Positions 6,720 to 13,167 of a stretch of DNA of 21,099 nt are shown piece by piece. The translations under genes were made by a program, and so were the position numbers. The notes under the pieces were generated by a model, which worked only from the letters and a program-made list of their open reading frames with translations, did not search any database and had not been told where the DNA came from. The stretch comes from Nanobdellota archaeon (lineage in GTDB: Archaea; Nanobdellota; Nanobdellia; Pacearchaeales; GW2011-AR1), in NCBI GenBank assembly GCA_018897135.1, contig JAHILJ010000027.1, positions 1-21,099 on the forward strand, read 5' to 3'. Position 1 is the stretch's first letter. Each line of letters starts with the position of its first letter.

Positions 6720-7235
6720 ATGAAAATCAAAAAAAGAAAAAAATCAAGCAGAATGCATGGAAAGAAAATGGGAACTCATGGTTGGGGTGCGAGAAAAAAA
6801 CATAAAAAATCAGGACATCGTGGAGGAACTGGAATGGCTGGAACAGGAAAAAGAGCAGACCAGAAAAAAACACTTATGACAAAACTTTACGGAAATAATT
6901 ATTTTGGAAAACAAGGTGTAACAAGCAGAGGAACAAAAAGAGATATAAGAAAAAGAATTAATTTGCAAACAATTGAACTAAACTTACAAAAATATGGAAA
7001 GAAAGTTGGAAATAAATGGGAAATTAATTTAAAATATTATAAAATTCTTGGAACAGGCGAAGTAAAAAACAAGTTAATTATAAAAGCTCTAAGTGCTTCT
7101 AAATCAGCAATTGAAAAAGTGAAAAGAGCAGATGGACAAATCATCTTCACTCGTCCGCCTAAGCAGAGTCGAACGAAAGCAGGTGGGAAAATAGTTTTAA
7201 TAACTAATGAAAAGAAAGTAGTTGTTAAGAAATAA
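6720..7235 (+). CDS. rpl15: Large-subunit ribosomal protein uL15
   Basis: Late-assembly 50S protein with a long basic N-terminal tail threading through 23S rRNA. The 171-aa product has RMHGKKMGTHGWGARKKHKK (about residues 11-30), SGHRGGTGMAGTGKRADQKK, the YGNNYFGKQGV element and the C-terminal globular domain. That domain holds YYKILGTGEVKNKLIIKALSAS and AIEKVKRADGQI. It is modestly longer than many archaeal homologues. The preceding 14-nt spacer contains a 12-bp palindrome of T, A runs that is probably just base composition. Confidence 0.94.
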   Translation: MKIKKRKKSSRMHGKKMGTHGWGARKKHKKSGHRGGTGMAGTGKRADQKKTLMTKLYGNNYFGKQGVTSRGTKRDIRKRINLQTIELNLQKYGKKVGNKWEINLKYYKILGTGEVKNKLIIKALSASKSAIEKVKRADGQIIFTRPPKQSRTKAGGKIVLITNEKKVVVKK

Positions 7236-7243
7236 ACAATAAA

Positions 7244-8632
7244 ATGGACTTTAGAAAAATATTTGATTTTATTCCAGAAGTTGTAAAACCTTCTGAAAAG
7301 AAAGTTGGCTTTAATGTTAAACTTAAATGGACTCTTGTTATTTTAGCTGCGTTTTTTATTCTTGCAAACATTCCACTTTTTGGTTTATCTGAAAATGCTC
7401 TTTCAAGATTTGAATATTTAGCAATTATCCTTGGAACAGATTTTGGAAGTATAATCTCTCTTGGAATTGGGCCAATTGTAATGGCTTCTATTATTTTGCA
7501 ATTGTTAACAGGTTCAGGAATTTTGAATATTGACACAACAACTGTTGAAGGAAAAAAGTTTTTCCAAGGTTTACAGAAAATTTTAGTTTTGTTTTTTATT
7601 ATTTTTGAATCTATGATTTATGTTTTGATGCAAGGGCTTCAGGCATTACCTGGATTTACAGGGATAGTTATTTTTCAATTAATCCTTGGTGGTTTAGCTA
7701 TTTTTTATATGAATGAACTTTGTGAAAAATGGGGATTTGGTTCTGGTGTTAGTTTATTTATTGGAGCAGGAGTTTCATGGAGGTTGATTACAAGTGCGTT
7801 CCAGTTTGTTAACCAACAAGGAAGAAATTGTTTGCTTGATTTTACAGGAACAGGTTGCTCTGGTAAAGTTTTAGTTATGATTCAATCTATAATTAATAAA
7901 TATCCAATTGAATTTTTATCAGCAGCTGCAGCTATTTTAGCAACTGTTTTAATTTTCTTATTAGTTGTTTGGGTTCAATCTTTGAAAGTTGAAATTCCTT
8001 TATCTTTTGGAAGAGTTCGTGGTTATGGCGTGAAATGGCCTTTATCATTTTTCTATGCTTCTGTTATTCCAGTTATTTTAACAGCTGCTTTAATTGCTAA
8101 CTTGCAATTGTTTGGAGGTTTGCTTGAAAATTGGCTTGGACATGCAACGATTTTAGGTCATTTTATAGACGGAAGAGCTGTTTCAGGTTTTTCATTTTGG
8201 GTGGGCTCAACAAATCTTTTAGAATTAGTAATTCGTGGGGGTTTTCTTCCAAAATATTTAATTCAAGGTTTAACACACATATTCTTTTTCATGGTTTTCT
8301 CAACAGTATTTGCTGTGTTCTGGGTTAAAACTTCTGGGATGGATGCAAAAGCTCAAGCACATAAAATTGCAGCTTCAGGTTTACAAGTTGCAGGATTTAG
8401 ACAAGATGAAAGAATTCTTGAAAGTATTTTAGATAGATATATTATGCCTTTGACTGTAATGGGCGGTCTTGCAATTGGATTACTTGCTTCTATCACAAAT
8501 TTATTTGGAGCATTGGTTTCAGGAACAGCAATTCTTTTAGTAATTATGATTATGTTCCAATTTTACCAAAATATTGCACAACAACATATGACTGATATGA
8601 ATCCTGCGATGAGAAAGTTTATGGGGAATTGA
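7244..8632 (+). CDS. secY: Preprotein translocase subunit SecY
   Basis: Central channel of the Sec translocon (Sec61-alpha family), with about ten membrane helices. The 462-aa product matches the archaeal family in length. Landmarks are the cytosolic N-terminus, LKWTLVILAAFFILANIPLFGL as the first helix, the GTDFGSIISLGIGPIVMASIILQLLTGSG region, and ELCEKWGFGSGVSLFIGAGV. The cytoplasmic loop VEIPLSFGRVRGYGVKWPLSF follows, and then MDAKAQAHKIAASGLQVAGF. Its place right after uL15 is the conserved archaeal arrangement, though adk, the usual next gene, is not here. Confidence 0.97.
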   Translation: MDFRKIFDFIPEVVKPSEKKVGFNVKLKWTLVILAAFFILANIPLFGLSENALSRFEYLAIILGTDFGSIISLGIGPIVMASIILQLLTGSGILNIDTTTVEGKKFFQGLQKILVLFFIIFESMIYVLMQGLQALPGFTGIVIFQLILGGLAIFYMNELCEKWGFGSGVSLFIGAGVSWRLITSAFQFVNQQGRNCLLDFTGTGCSGKVLVMIQSIINKYPIEFLSAAAAILATVLIFLLVVWVQSLKVEIPLSFGRVRGYGVKWPLSFFYASVIPVILTAALIANLQLFGGLLENWLGHATILGHFIDGRAVSGFSFWVGSTNLLELVIRGGFLPKYLIQGLTHIFFFMVFSTVFAVFWVKTSGMDAKAQAHKIAASGLQVAGFRQDERILESILDRYIMPLTVMGGLAIGLLASITNLFGALVSGTAILLVIMIMFQFYQNIAQQHMTDMNPAMRKFMGN

Positions 8633-8642
8633 GATTAGTTAA

Positions 8643-8652
8643 GTTTTAAAAC
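8643..8652 (+). promoter_or_regulatory. TATA box for the EMC3-like insertase gene
   Basis: GTTTTAAAAC, a perfect 10-bp palindrome, is centred about 25 nt upstream of the ATG at 8673. It sits in the 40-nt gap after secY. This spacing fits a leaderless archaeal transcript, so the insertase gene is likely expressed independently of the ribosomal operon. Confidence 0.6.
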
Positions 8653-8672
8653 AACTTTAGTTTTAATGTAAA

Positions 8673-9218
8673 ATGAACAAAGAGGCAAAAGAGGGGAGTT
8701 TTAAACCAATTATTATTGTGATGGTTTTGTCCTTAGTTATTGCAGGGTTTTGGGATAGTGCTCCTTTTTTGAAAAATGTTGTGCATGCTATTTTAAACCC
8801 GAGTGCAGGAGCGTTGTTAAATTGGAATCTTACTTGGGGAATGATGGTTCTTGTTTTTCTTATTTCTGTTTTGACGACAGTTGTTCAAAAATATGCAACA
8901 GACCAGGAAACTTTGAAAGAACTTAAAAAAGAGCAGAAAATTTTGCAAGAGGAAATGAAAAAATATAAAGATCATCCTGAAAAATTAATGGAATTGCAGA
9001 AAAAACAATTTGAATTTATTCCAAAGACCATGAAACTTAGTATGCGGGCGATAATGTTTACAGGTATTCCTTTTATTTTGTTTTTTAGATGGTTTATGGA
9101 TGTTTTTACAGTTCTTGGTGAGCCAAAGTTCTTTGGATTTTTATCATGGTTCTGGTTTTATCTTATTTTTGTGATGATATTCAGTAGCATATTAAGGAAA
9201 TGGTTGAAAGTTGTTTAA
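8673..9218 (+). CDS. EMC3/TMCO1 (DUF106) YidC-like membrane insertase
   Basis: Oxa1-superfamily archaeal insertase expected to help insert membrane proteins lacking large translocated domains, next to or independently of SecY. The 181-aa product has a first membrane segment at about residues 12-30 (IIIVMVLSLVIAGFW). A second lies at about 50-75 (LTWGMMVLVFLISVLTTVVQKYA), a cytosolic coiled-coil hairpin at 76-112 with the typical LKKEQKILQEEMKKYKD, and two C-terminal membrane segments (about 125-145 and 153-175). Length fits DUF106. Neighbouring secY supports the role. It abuts the next gene with no spacer. Confidence 0.88.
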   Translation: MNKEAKEGSFKPIIIVMVLSLVIAGFWDSAPFLKNVVHAILNPSAGALLNWNLTWGMMVLVFLISVLTTVVQKYATDQETLKELKKEQKILQEEMKKYKDHPEKLMELQKKQFEFIPKTMKLSMRAIMFTGIPFILFFRWFMDVFTVLGEPKFFGFLSWFWFYLIFVMIFSSILRKWLKVV

Positions 9219-9695
9219 ATGAAAACTTCAATAAAAAGAGGACTTGGTTTTGGAATTACTTCTGGTGTAATTACAACTTTGGGTTTAATAATCGGTCTTT
9301 ATTCAAGCACAAATTCTAAAATAACAATCATCGGAGGAATTATAATTATTGCAGTTGCAGATTCGCTTTCTGATGCATTTGGAATTCACATTTCTGAAGA
9401 ATATGCATCAAAAAATAAAGAAAAAGATATTTGGCGTGCAACTTTTTCAACTTTGTTTTTTAAATTTATTTTTGCAATAACTTTCATAATTCCATTTTTA
9501 TTTTTTAAACTGTCTCTTGCAATAATTATAAATATAATTTGGGGGCTTGTTTTAATTTCAATTTTTAGTTATTATACTGCAAAAAAACACAAAACTTCTG
9601 TAAAGAAAGCTGTGTTAGAACATCTTGTCATATCTATTGTAGTTATTGTTCTGACTTATTTTATTGGAATGTTTATTGGAAAAGTTTTCGCATAA
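9219..9695 (+). CDS. Small VIT1/CCC1-related membrane protein
   Basis: 158-aa polytopic membrane protein with about five hydrophobic segments. The N-terminal GFGITSGVITTLGLIIGLY (about residues 10-28) and IIIAVADSLSDAFGIHISEE (about 41-60) resemble the first two helices of VIT1/CCC1 iron/manganese transporters, in which a glycine-rich helix is followed by a conserved Ala-Asp-Ser motif. The cytosolic metal-binding domain of full VIT1 is absent, so metal transport is an inference. The start follows directly on the insertase stop, implying translational coupling. It may instead have a structural role in the membrane. Confidence 0.65.
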   Translation: MKTSIKRGLGFGITSGVITTLGLIIGLYSSTNSKITIIGGIIIIAVADSLSDAFGIHISEEYASKNKEKDIWRATFSTLFFKFIFAITFIIPFLFFKLSLAIIINIIWGLVLISIFSYYTAKKHKTSVKKAVLEHLVISIVVIVLTYFIGMFIGKVFA

Positions 9696-9700
9696 CAAAA

Positions 9701-9709
9701 ATTTAAAAG
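9701..9709 (+). promoter_or_regulatory. TATA box for prefoldin alpha
   Basis: ATTTAAAAG is centred about 26 nt upstream of the ATG at 9731 and followed by a pyrimidine-rich stretch up to the start codon. It lies just after the stop of the VIT1-like gene, consistent with leaderless initiation. Confidence 0.6.
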
Positions 9710-9730
9710 CATTGTTTTCTCTTTTTTTCC

Positions 9731-10222
9731 ATGGAAAACTCAGAACAAGAACTTATGTATAAATTAAGCATGTTTGAACAGCAAATTCAACAAGTTCAAC
9801 AACAAATGCAAGCTGTTGAACAAGCAATTGAAGAAATGAATTTTTTGAACAAGGGCTTGGACGAGTTAATCGGTTCAAAGGATAAAGAAATTCTTGCACC
9901 AATTGGAAGAGGAATTTATGCAAAAACAAAACTTTTGTCAGAAGAACTTATTGTTGATGTTGGCGAGAAGAACTTTGTGAAAAAATCAATTCCAGATACA
10001 AAAAGAATAATAACAGAACAAATTGAAAAACTTGGTGAAGCTCAAAAAGACTTAGAAAAAACAATGGAAGAAATTAATTCTGATTTGACAAAGACAATGA
10101 ATGAAGCTATTGTTAAGAAGAAAGGGGAAAAGGAAAAAGAGACATGTGGGGGTGGTGAGGAAGATTGTGAGTGTGAAGAAGAAAGTTGTGATTGTAGTGA
10201 GGATTGTGAGTGTGGGAAATAG
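9731..10222 (+). CDS. pfdA: Prefoldin subunit alpha with Cys-rich tail
   Basis: Subunit of the hexameric jellyfish-shaped co-chaperone that hands unfolded proteins to the thermosome. The 163-aa product has the two coiled-coil arms (about residues 5-47 and 92-130). Between them is the beta-hairpin region EILAPIGRGIYAKTKL plus LIVDVGEKNFVKKS (about 54-86), the diagnostic element of alpha prefoldins. The last ~26 residues are unusual: seven cysteines in C-x6-C-x-C-x4-C-x-C-x3-C-x-C spacing among Glu, Asp and Gly, beginning ETCGGGEEDC. That tail is not part of the normal family and may bind metal. A decayed copy of the end of this gene seems to lie about 1.1 kb downstream. Confidence 0.9.
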   Translation: MENSEQELMYKLSMFEQQIQQVQQQMQAVEQAIEEMNFLNKGLDELIGSKDKEILAPIGRGIYAKTKLLSEELIVDVGEKNFVKKSIPDTKRIITEQIEKLGEAQKDLEKTMEEINSDLTKTMNEAIVKKKGEKEKETCGGGEEDCECEEESCDCSEDCECGK

Positions 10223-10226
10223 GAAA

Positions 10227-10236
10227 ATATAAATAT
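10227..10236 (+). promoter_or_regulatory. TATA box of the MNT/HEPN operon
   Basis: ATATAAATAT, immediately after the pfdA stop, is centred about 27 nt before the ATG at 10258. The last bases overlap an inverted repeat that could bind the antitoxin's helix-turn-helix domain. Confidence 0.6.
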
Positions 10237-10252
10237 GGTTAATTCTACCATA
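10234..10252. promoter_or_regulatory. Inverted repeat, possible operator of the MNT/HEPN operon
   Basis: TATGGT and ACCATA form 6-bp arms separated by 7 nt, located between the TATA box and the start codon of the MNT gene. A third copy of ATGGT forms the start codon region. A site here would block transcription start, fitting autoregulation by the winged-helix domain of the downstream protein. Function is inferred from position. Confidence 0.4.
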
Positions 10253-10257
10253 ATATT

Positions 10258-10857
10258 ATGGTAAAAAATAAATTCTCTTTGAAAGAAAAAATTTTAAAAT
10301 ATTTAATTGAAAATAAAGAAAGCAAGAGTTCTATAAGGAAAATATCTCAACAACTTAATACAGATTATAAAAATACCTTTAATATAATAAACTGTTTTCC
10401 TGAAATAATTTCTAAAGAAAAAATCGGAAACACCAATAAAATAAAGCTTAAGTTAATTCCAAATAAGGAAATTTATTCTATTGAAGAAAAAAGAACAAAA
10501 GACTTTTTAGAAAAAAATAAACAATTAAAATTATTGCATGAAGATATTATGTCTATTAATTATCCTTTTTTTATTGTTTTACTTTTTGGTTCTTATGTTA
10601 AAAAAACTCAAACTAAAAAATCAGACATTGATATTTGTATAATATCAGATAACAAAGAAAAAACAAAAGAATTAATTTCAAAATTTAATTTACTCCCTCT
10701 CCCTCTTGAAATTCAGGAATTTTCATTTAATGAATTTGAATCTATGATAAAAACAAAAGAAGTTAATCTTTCTGACGAAATTATTAAAAAGAACATTCTC
10801 CTTTATGGTATAGAAAATTATTATAATTTAATTTCAAAATGGATGAAAATAGAATAA
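10258..10857 (+). CDS. MNT-type nucleotidyltransferase with N-terminal HTH (putative antitoxin)
   Basis: Polymerase-beta-fold minimal nucleotidyltransferase. In characterised MNT/HEPN toxin-antitoxin systems the MNT protein neutralises the HEPN RNase by adding nucleotides to it or binding it. The 199-aa product has a winged-helix-like N-terminus (about residues 5-68: KILKYLIENKESKSSIRKIS). Its nucleotidyltransferase core has exact GSx10DxD geometry (G111-S112, D123, D125; context VLLFGSYVKK and SDIDICII). A later acidic residue around E151 may be the third carboxylate. It overlaps the HEPN gene by 19 nt, typical of a co-translated pair. It has its own promoter and a possible operator. Confidence 0.85.
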   Translation: MVKNKFSLKEKILKYLIENKESKSSIRKISQQLNTDYKNTFNIINCFPEIISKEKIGNTNKIKLKLIPNKEIYSIEEKRTKDFLEKNKQLKLLHEDIMSINYPFFIVLLFGSYVKKTQTKKSDIDICIISDNKEKTKELISKFNLLPLPLEIQEFSFNEFESMIKTKEVNLSDEIIKKNILLYGIENYYNLISKWMKIE

Positions 10858-11351
10858 GAATTGCAGAAAAAAACTTTAAAAGATACCTTGATGAAGGGTT
10901 AATAAGAAAAATCCCTTTTTCTGAAATAATTTATAGAACTTATTTAAATAATTCTTTGGAGAGTTTAAGAGTTGCTGAAGAAATTTTTAAAGTGAAATCG
11001 TCTCCTTTGTGGGTTGTTGTGTGTTCTTATTATTCTATGTTTTATATTGCTTGTGCTTATATTTACAAAAAAGGTTATAAAACAAAACATGAAATAGTTC
11101 ATCAAATTGTGAATGAATCCATAATTGTTCTTGCAAGACATGATTTAGAAAAACATTTTTTAGAAGAATATGAAGAAGAAAAAGAAAAGGCGATGACTTC
11201 GACAGAGAATTTGCTTAATGATTATGAATTTGAAAAAACAAAAAGATCACAATTTCAATATGAAACCACAGGCGAAATAAAAGAAGCCAAAGCAAAAACT
11301 TCTCTTGAAAGAGCAAAGAACTTTGTTGCTGTTATGAGGGGGATTTTGTGA
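10839..11351 (+). CDS. HEPN-domain protein (putative toxin, partner of MNT)
   Basis: All-helical HEPN protein, likely an RNase toxin. The 170-aa product shows the family pattern LNNSLESLRVAEEIF, then SSPLWVVVCSYYSMFYIACAYI (about residues 54-75), matching the YYAMFHAARALL-type helix of HEPN proteins paired with MNTs, then KKGYKTKHEIVHQ. The expected R-x4-6-H catalytic motif is not clear. R100-x5-H106 fits the spacing, while RSQFQY (136-141) in the last helix is an R-x4-Y variant. The start ATG lies 19 nt inside the MNT gene. What looks like a remnant of the pfdA 3' end begins 2 nt after the stop. Confidence 0.8.
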   Translation: MDENRIRIAEKNFKRYLDEGLIRKIPFSEIIYRTYLNNSLESLRVAEEIFKVKSSPLWVVVCSYYSMFYIACAYIYKKGYKTKHEIVHQIVNESIIVLARHDLEKHFLEEYEEEKEKAMTSTENLLNDYEFEKTKRSQFQYETTGEIKEAKAKTSLERAKNFVAVMRGIL

Positions 11352-11352
11352 A

Positions 11353-11385
11353 TGTTGGGAAGGTGGTGAGGACTGTGGGAAATAG
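11353..11385 (+). pseudogene. Decayed copy of the pfdA 3' end
   Basis: These 33 nt read CWEGGEDCGK and a stop codon. They match the pfdA tail: 11 bp GGTGGTGAGGA are identical to 10151-10161, and 12 bp TGTGGGAAATAG are identical to 10211-10222, in the same order, with the Cys-repeat DNA between them deleted. The following ~14 nt (AAAGATCTAAATA) also resemble the DNA after the pfdA stop (10 of 14 positions). No start codon or frame joins it to HEPN. It is probably a remnant of a duplication flanking the MNT/HEPN cassette. Confidence 0.55.
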
Positions 11386-11392
11386 AAAGATC

Positions 11393-11401
11393 TAAATAAT
11401 A
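11393..11401 (+). promoter_or_regulatory. TATA box for the GIY-YIG gene
   Basis: TAAATAATA is centred about 25 nt upstream of the ATG at 11422. It lies in DNA resembling the stretch after pfdA, so the nuclease promoter may descend from, or be the original form of, the promoter now driving MNT/HEPN. Confidence 0.5.
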
Positions 11402-11421
11402 TTTATTCTTAATTTTAAATA

Positions 11422-12264
11422 ATGGAATATAAACCTTATTGCAAAAAAATTGATCGGTCTATGATGGATTGGGGGTTTACTCTCCCTAAAAAATATATAA
11501 AAGATTTTGAAGCAGAAGATCCTGTTAATAAATTAAAAAAATTTAGAAAAGTTAATCTCTTATGGGATGGAAAGAAATATGAAGTAAAATTATGTTATGT
11601 CCCAAGAAAAGGGTATTCTTCTGTTCATCAATTAAGATGGGATAATAATAAGGAATTTTTGAACAAATTAAGGAAAACATTTATTCAAAGTTATATCATT
11701 CTAAAAAGCCAAAAAGAATTATTTGATGTTGAAAATAAAAAAGGAAAACATTTTAGAACAAAAGAGCATCAAGAAGCCATTCTCTTTTCTCCAGTAGATT
11801 CAAAAACCATCAGAACCGAGGTTTTTATAAAAATTGAAAATGAATGGAATACTTTATTTAGAAGATTAACCGAGGAAAATGTTTTTGGATGGCTCTTTGA
11901 CAAAGATAAAAAATATTTAATATCAAAAAGCACAAATTGGGAAAAAGTTAAAGAATTTAAAAAACATCTTAATGCTGTTAATGTAATTTATTATTTAGCT
12001 AATACAAAAAAGAGATTATTATATATTGGAAAGGCAAATATTCTAGGAAAAAGGGTAAAACCAGGAAGAACCCACCAAAATATGCCTGGAGATTGGGATT
12101 TATTTAAATATGATATTATAAAACCAGAATATTCAAATATTTTGGAAAGAATAGAAGACCACACTATAAGAACAATAGCTTCTATCTTAAAAAATAATAA
12201 AGGGTATCCAAGTTTAAGTTTAGAAGGTTATAAAATAGTAAATTCAAATTGGAAAAAATTATAA
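11422..12264 (+). CDS. GIY-YIG nuclease-like protein with unrecognised N-terminal domain
   Basis: 280-aa soluble protein. The C-terminal third has the GIY-YIG core: VIYYLAN (residues 188-194) in place of GIY, YIGKA (201-205), then LGKRVKPGR with candidate catalytic Arg211 or Arg216. The W-D-L-F-K-Y strand follows (225-230) and ILERIEDHTIR (240-250) supplies the metal-binding Glu. Such cores cut DNA in homing and restriction enzymes (e.g. the Eco29kI group), UvrC and others. Residues 1-180 are not recognised. They contain LPKKYIKDF and a strand-rich segment with KKYEVKLCYVPRKGY followed by SSVHQLRW, which might be a DNA-recognition domain. No methyltransferase gene is adjacent. A role in DNA restriction or repair is inference. 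Confidence 0.72.
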   Translation: MEYKPYCKKIDRSMMDWGFTLPKKYIKDFEAEDPVNKLKKFRKVNLLWDGKKYEVKLCYVPRKGYSSVHQLRWDNNKEFLNKLRKTFIQSYIILKSQKELFDVENKKGKHFRTKEHQEAILFSPVDSKTIRTEVFIKIENEWNTLFRRLTEENVFGWLFDKDKKYLISKSTNWEKVKEFKKHLNAVNVIYYLANTKKRLLYIGKANILGKRVKPGRTHQNMPGDWDLFKYDIIKPEYSNILERIEDHTIRTIASILKNNKGYPSLSLEGYKIVNSNWKKL

Positions 12265-12307
12265 TTAATTCAAGAATTTTTAGATTATCATTCTTTCAAG
12301 GATCATC

Positions 12308-12317
12308 TTTAAATATT
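12308..12317 (+). promoter_or_regulatory. TATA box for the 94-aa hypothetical gene
   Basis: TTTAAATATT is centred about 25 nt upstream of the ATG at 12337, in the 72-nt gap after the GIY-YIG gene. This supports that the short frame is a real, separately transcribed gene. Confidence 0.55.
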
Positions 12318-12336
12318 AATCCTTCTCTTAGATTAA

Positions 12337-12621
12337 ATGAAAATAGAACAATCAACAATTCAGAAAACATTTGTTGTTGAACATAAAGGGAGAATTTATA
12401 ATATAGATTATTTAAATTCCGACGGACAAATTTTAGGATTAATAAACAGAAATAACTGGGAAGTTTTTGATGAAAATTCAGAAGAATTAAAAATTTATTT
12501 ATTTCAAGAAGAAACAAAAAGAGAAAAAGAAAATGTTAAAAAGAACAAGAAATTATTCATAAAACTAATTAAATTTTGTATAAAACATTTTGAATATTAT
12601 AATCCTATTAAGGAGAAATAA
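12337..12621 (+). CDS. Hypothetical 94-aa protein downstream of the GIY-YIG gene
   Basis: Not recognised. The N-terminal half alternates hydrophobic and polar residues as in a small beta domain (FVVEHKGRIYNIDY, then QILGLINRNNWEVF). The C-terminal half is a highly charged Lys/Glu helix (about residues 60-84) ending in an aromatic patch. There is no signal peptide, membrane segment or cysteine cluster. A correctly spaced TATA box and codon use like its neighbours support it as real. It is convergent with the broken RHH gene. It may act with the nuclease upstream, but only proximity suggests this. Confidence 0.6.
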   Translation: MKIEQSTIQKTFVVEHKGRIYNIDYLNSDGQILGLINRNNWEVFDENSEELKIYLFQEETKREKENVKKNKKLFIKLIKFCIKHFEYYNPIKEK

Positions 12622-12687
12622 AGTTGAAGAAGAAAATGGGTAAATATAATTTAATGCCTTTAAAATCTCATCAAAGAAAATTATTAA

Positions 12688-12894
12688 TCACTCAAACCCC
12701 TCCTCGATTATTTGAGAGATTGGCTTTCCTGTTCTTTGCTTTATTTCTTTTAATTTATTAATAGTCCCAACTGACAAAGTGATGTCAATTCTTTTCCTCT
12801 GAAAAGGAAGCTCTTAGGTCTTGTCATAATTCTCAAGAATTTCAAAAGCTTCTTTGTTTTCTTTTAATATTTGTTTTATCTCACTATTTTTCAT
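12688..12894 (-). pseudogene. RHH (CopG/ParD-like) antitoxin gene broken by an in-frame stop
   Basis: Reading the minus strand from ATG at 12894 gives 69 codons in one frame with a single internal TAA (codon 27, bases 12816-12814) before the final TGA. After the break the product contains KRIDITLSVGTINKLKEI and TGKPISQIIEEGFE, a classic ribbon-helix-helix domain: beta strand, two helices. The first 26 codons encode a helical lead (MKNSEIKQILKENKEAFEIL). No start codon follows the stop at a useful position, so an intact RHH protein is unlikely. It lies 24 nt downstream of the RelE toxin on the same strand, fitting a former third member of that toxin-antitoxin operon. A sequencing error at the stop cannot be excluded. 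Confidence 0.7.
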
Positions 12895-12918
12895 ACACAT
12901 AAATATTTGTTAGTTTAA

Positions 12919-13167
12919 TTACTGGTTTTTTTTATGATATAAATCTAAAATATAAATCAAATTTTTATCTGAAAAATAAGCATAAGACAATCTAAAAGGC
13001 TTAATGTAAACTTCTCTCTTCCCTTTTCTATCATGCCTCATAGGTTTCCCAACTTCAGGGTTTTCAGAAATTTTTTTAATTTGTTTTTTTATTTTTATTA
13101 TTAATAATTTATCTTTTATTTTAGAAATAATTTCTTTAAACTCTTTTGTAAATTCTACTTCTACCAT
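12919..13167 (-). CDS. RelE/ParE-family toxin
   Basis: 82-aa protein of the RelE/ParE fold, whose members either cleave mRNA on the ribosome (RelE) or poison gyrase (ParE). Family features are the N-terminal strand VEVEFTKEFKEIISKI, two helices ending KKISENPEVGKPMRHD, then strands KREVYIKPFRLSYAYF and IYILDLYHKKNQ, matching the conserved G-K-P-L-R and terminal I-x-H-K-K pattern. Length is typical. Its ATG overlaps the end of the AbrB antitoxin gene by 7 nt, so the two are co-translated. Which target it attacks cannot be decided from sequence alone. Confidence 0.82.
   Translation of the reverse strand: MVEVEFTKEFKEIISKIKDKLLIIKIKKQIKKISENPEVGKPMRHDRKGKREVYIKPFRLSYAYFSDKNLIYILDLYHKKNQ

Noticed and set aside
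12636..12761. Plus-strand 41-codon frame with a hydrophobic C-terminus between the 94-aa gene and RelE.
   Set aside because: It is antisense to the RHH frame, whose domain is clearly recognisable. There is no TATA box at the right place, and the hydrophobic end mirrors Lys-rich codons.
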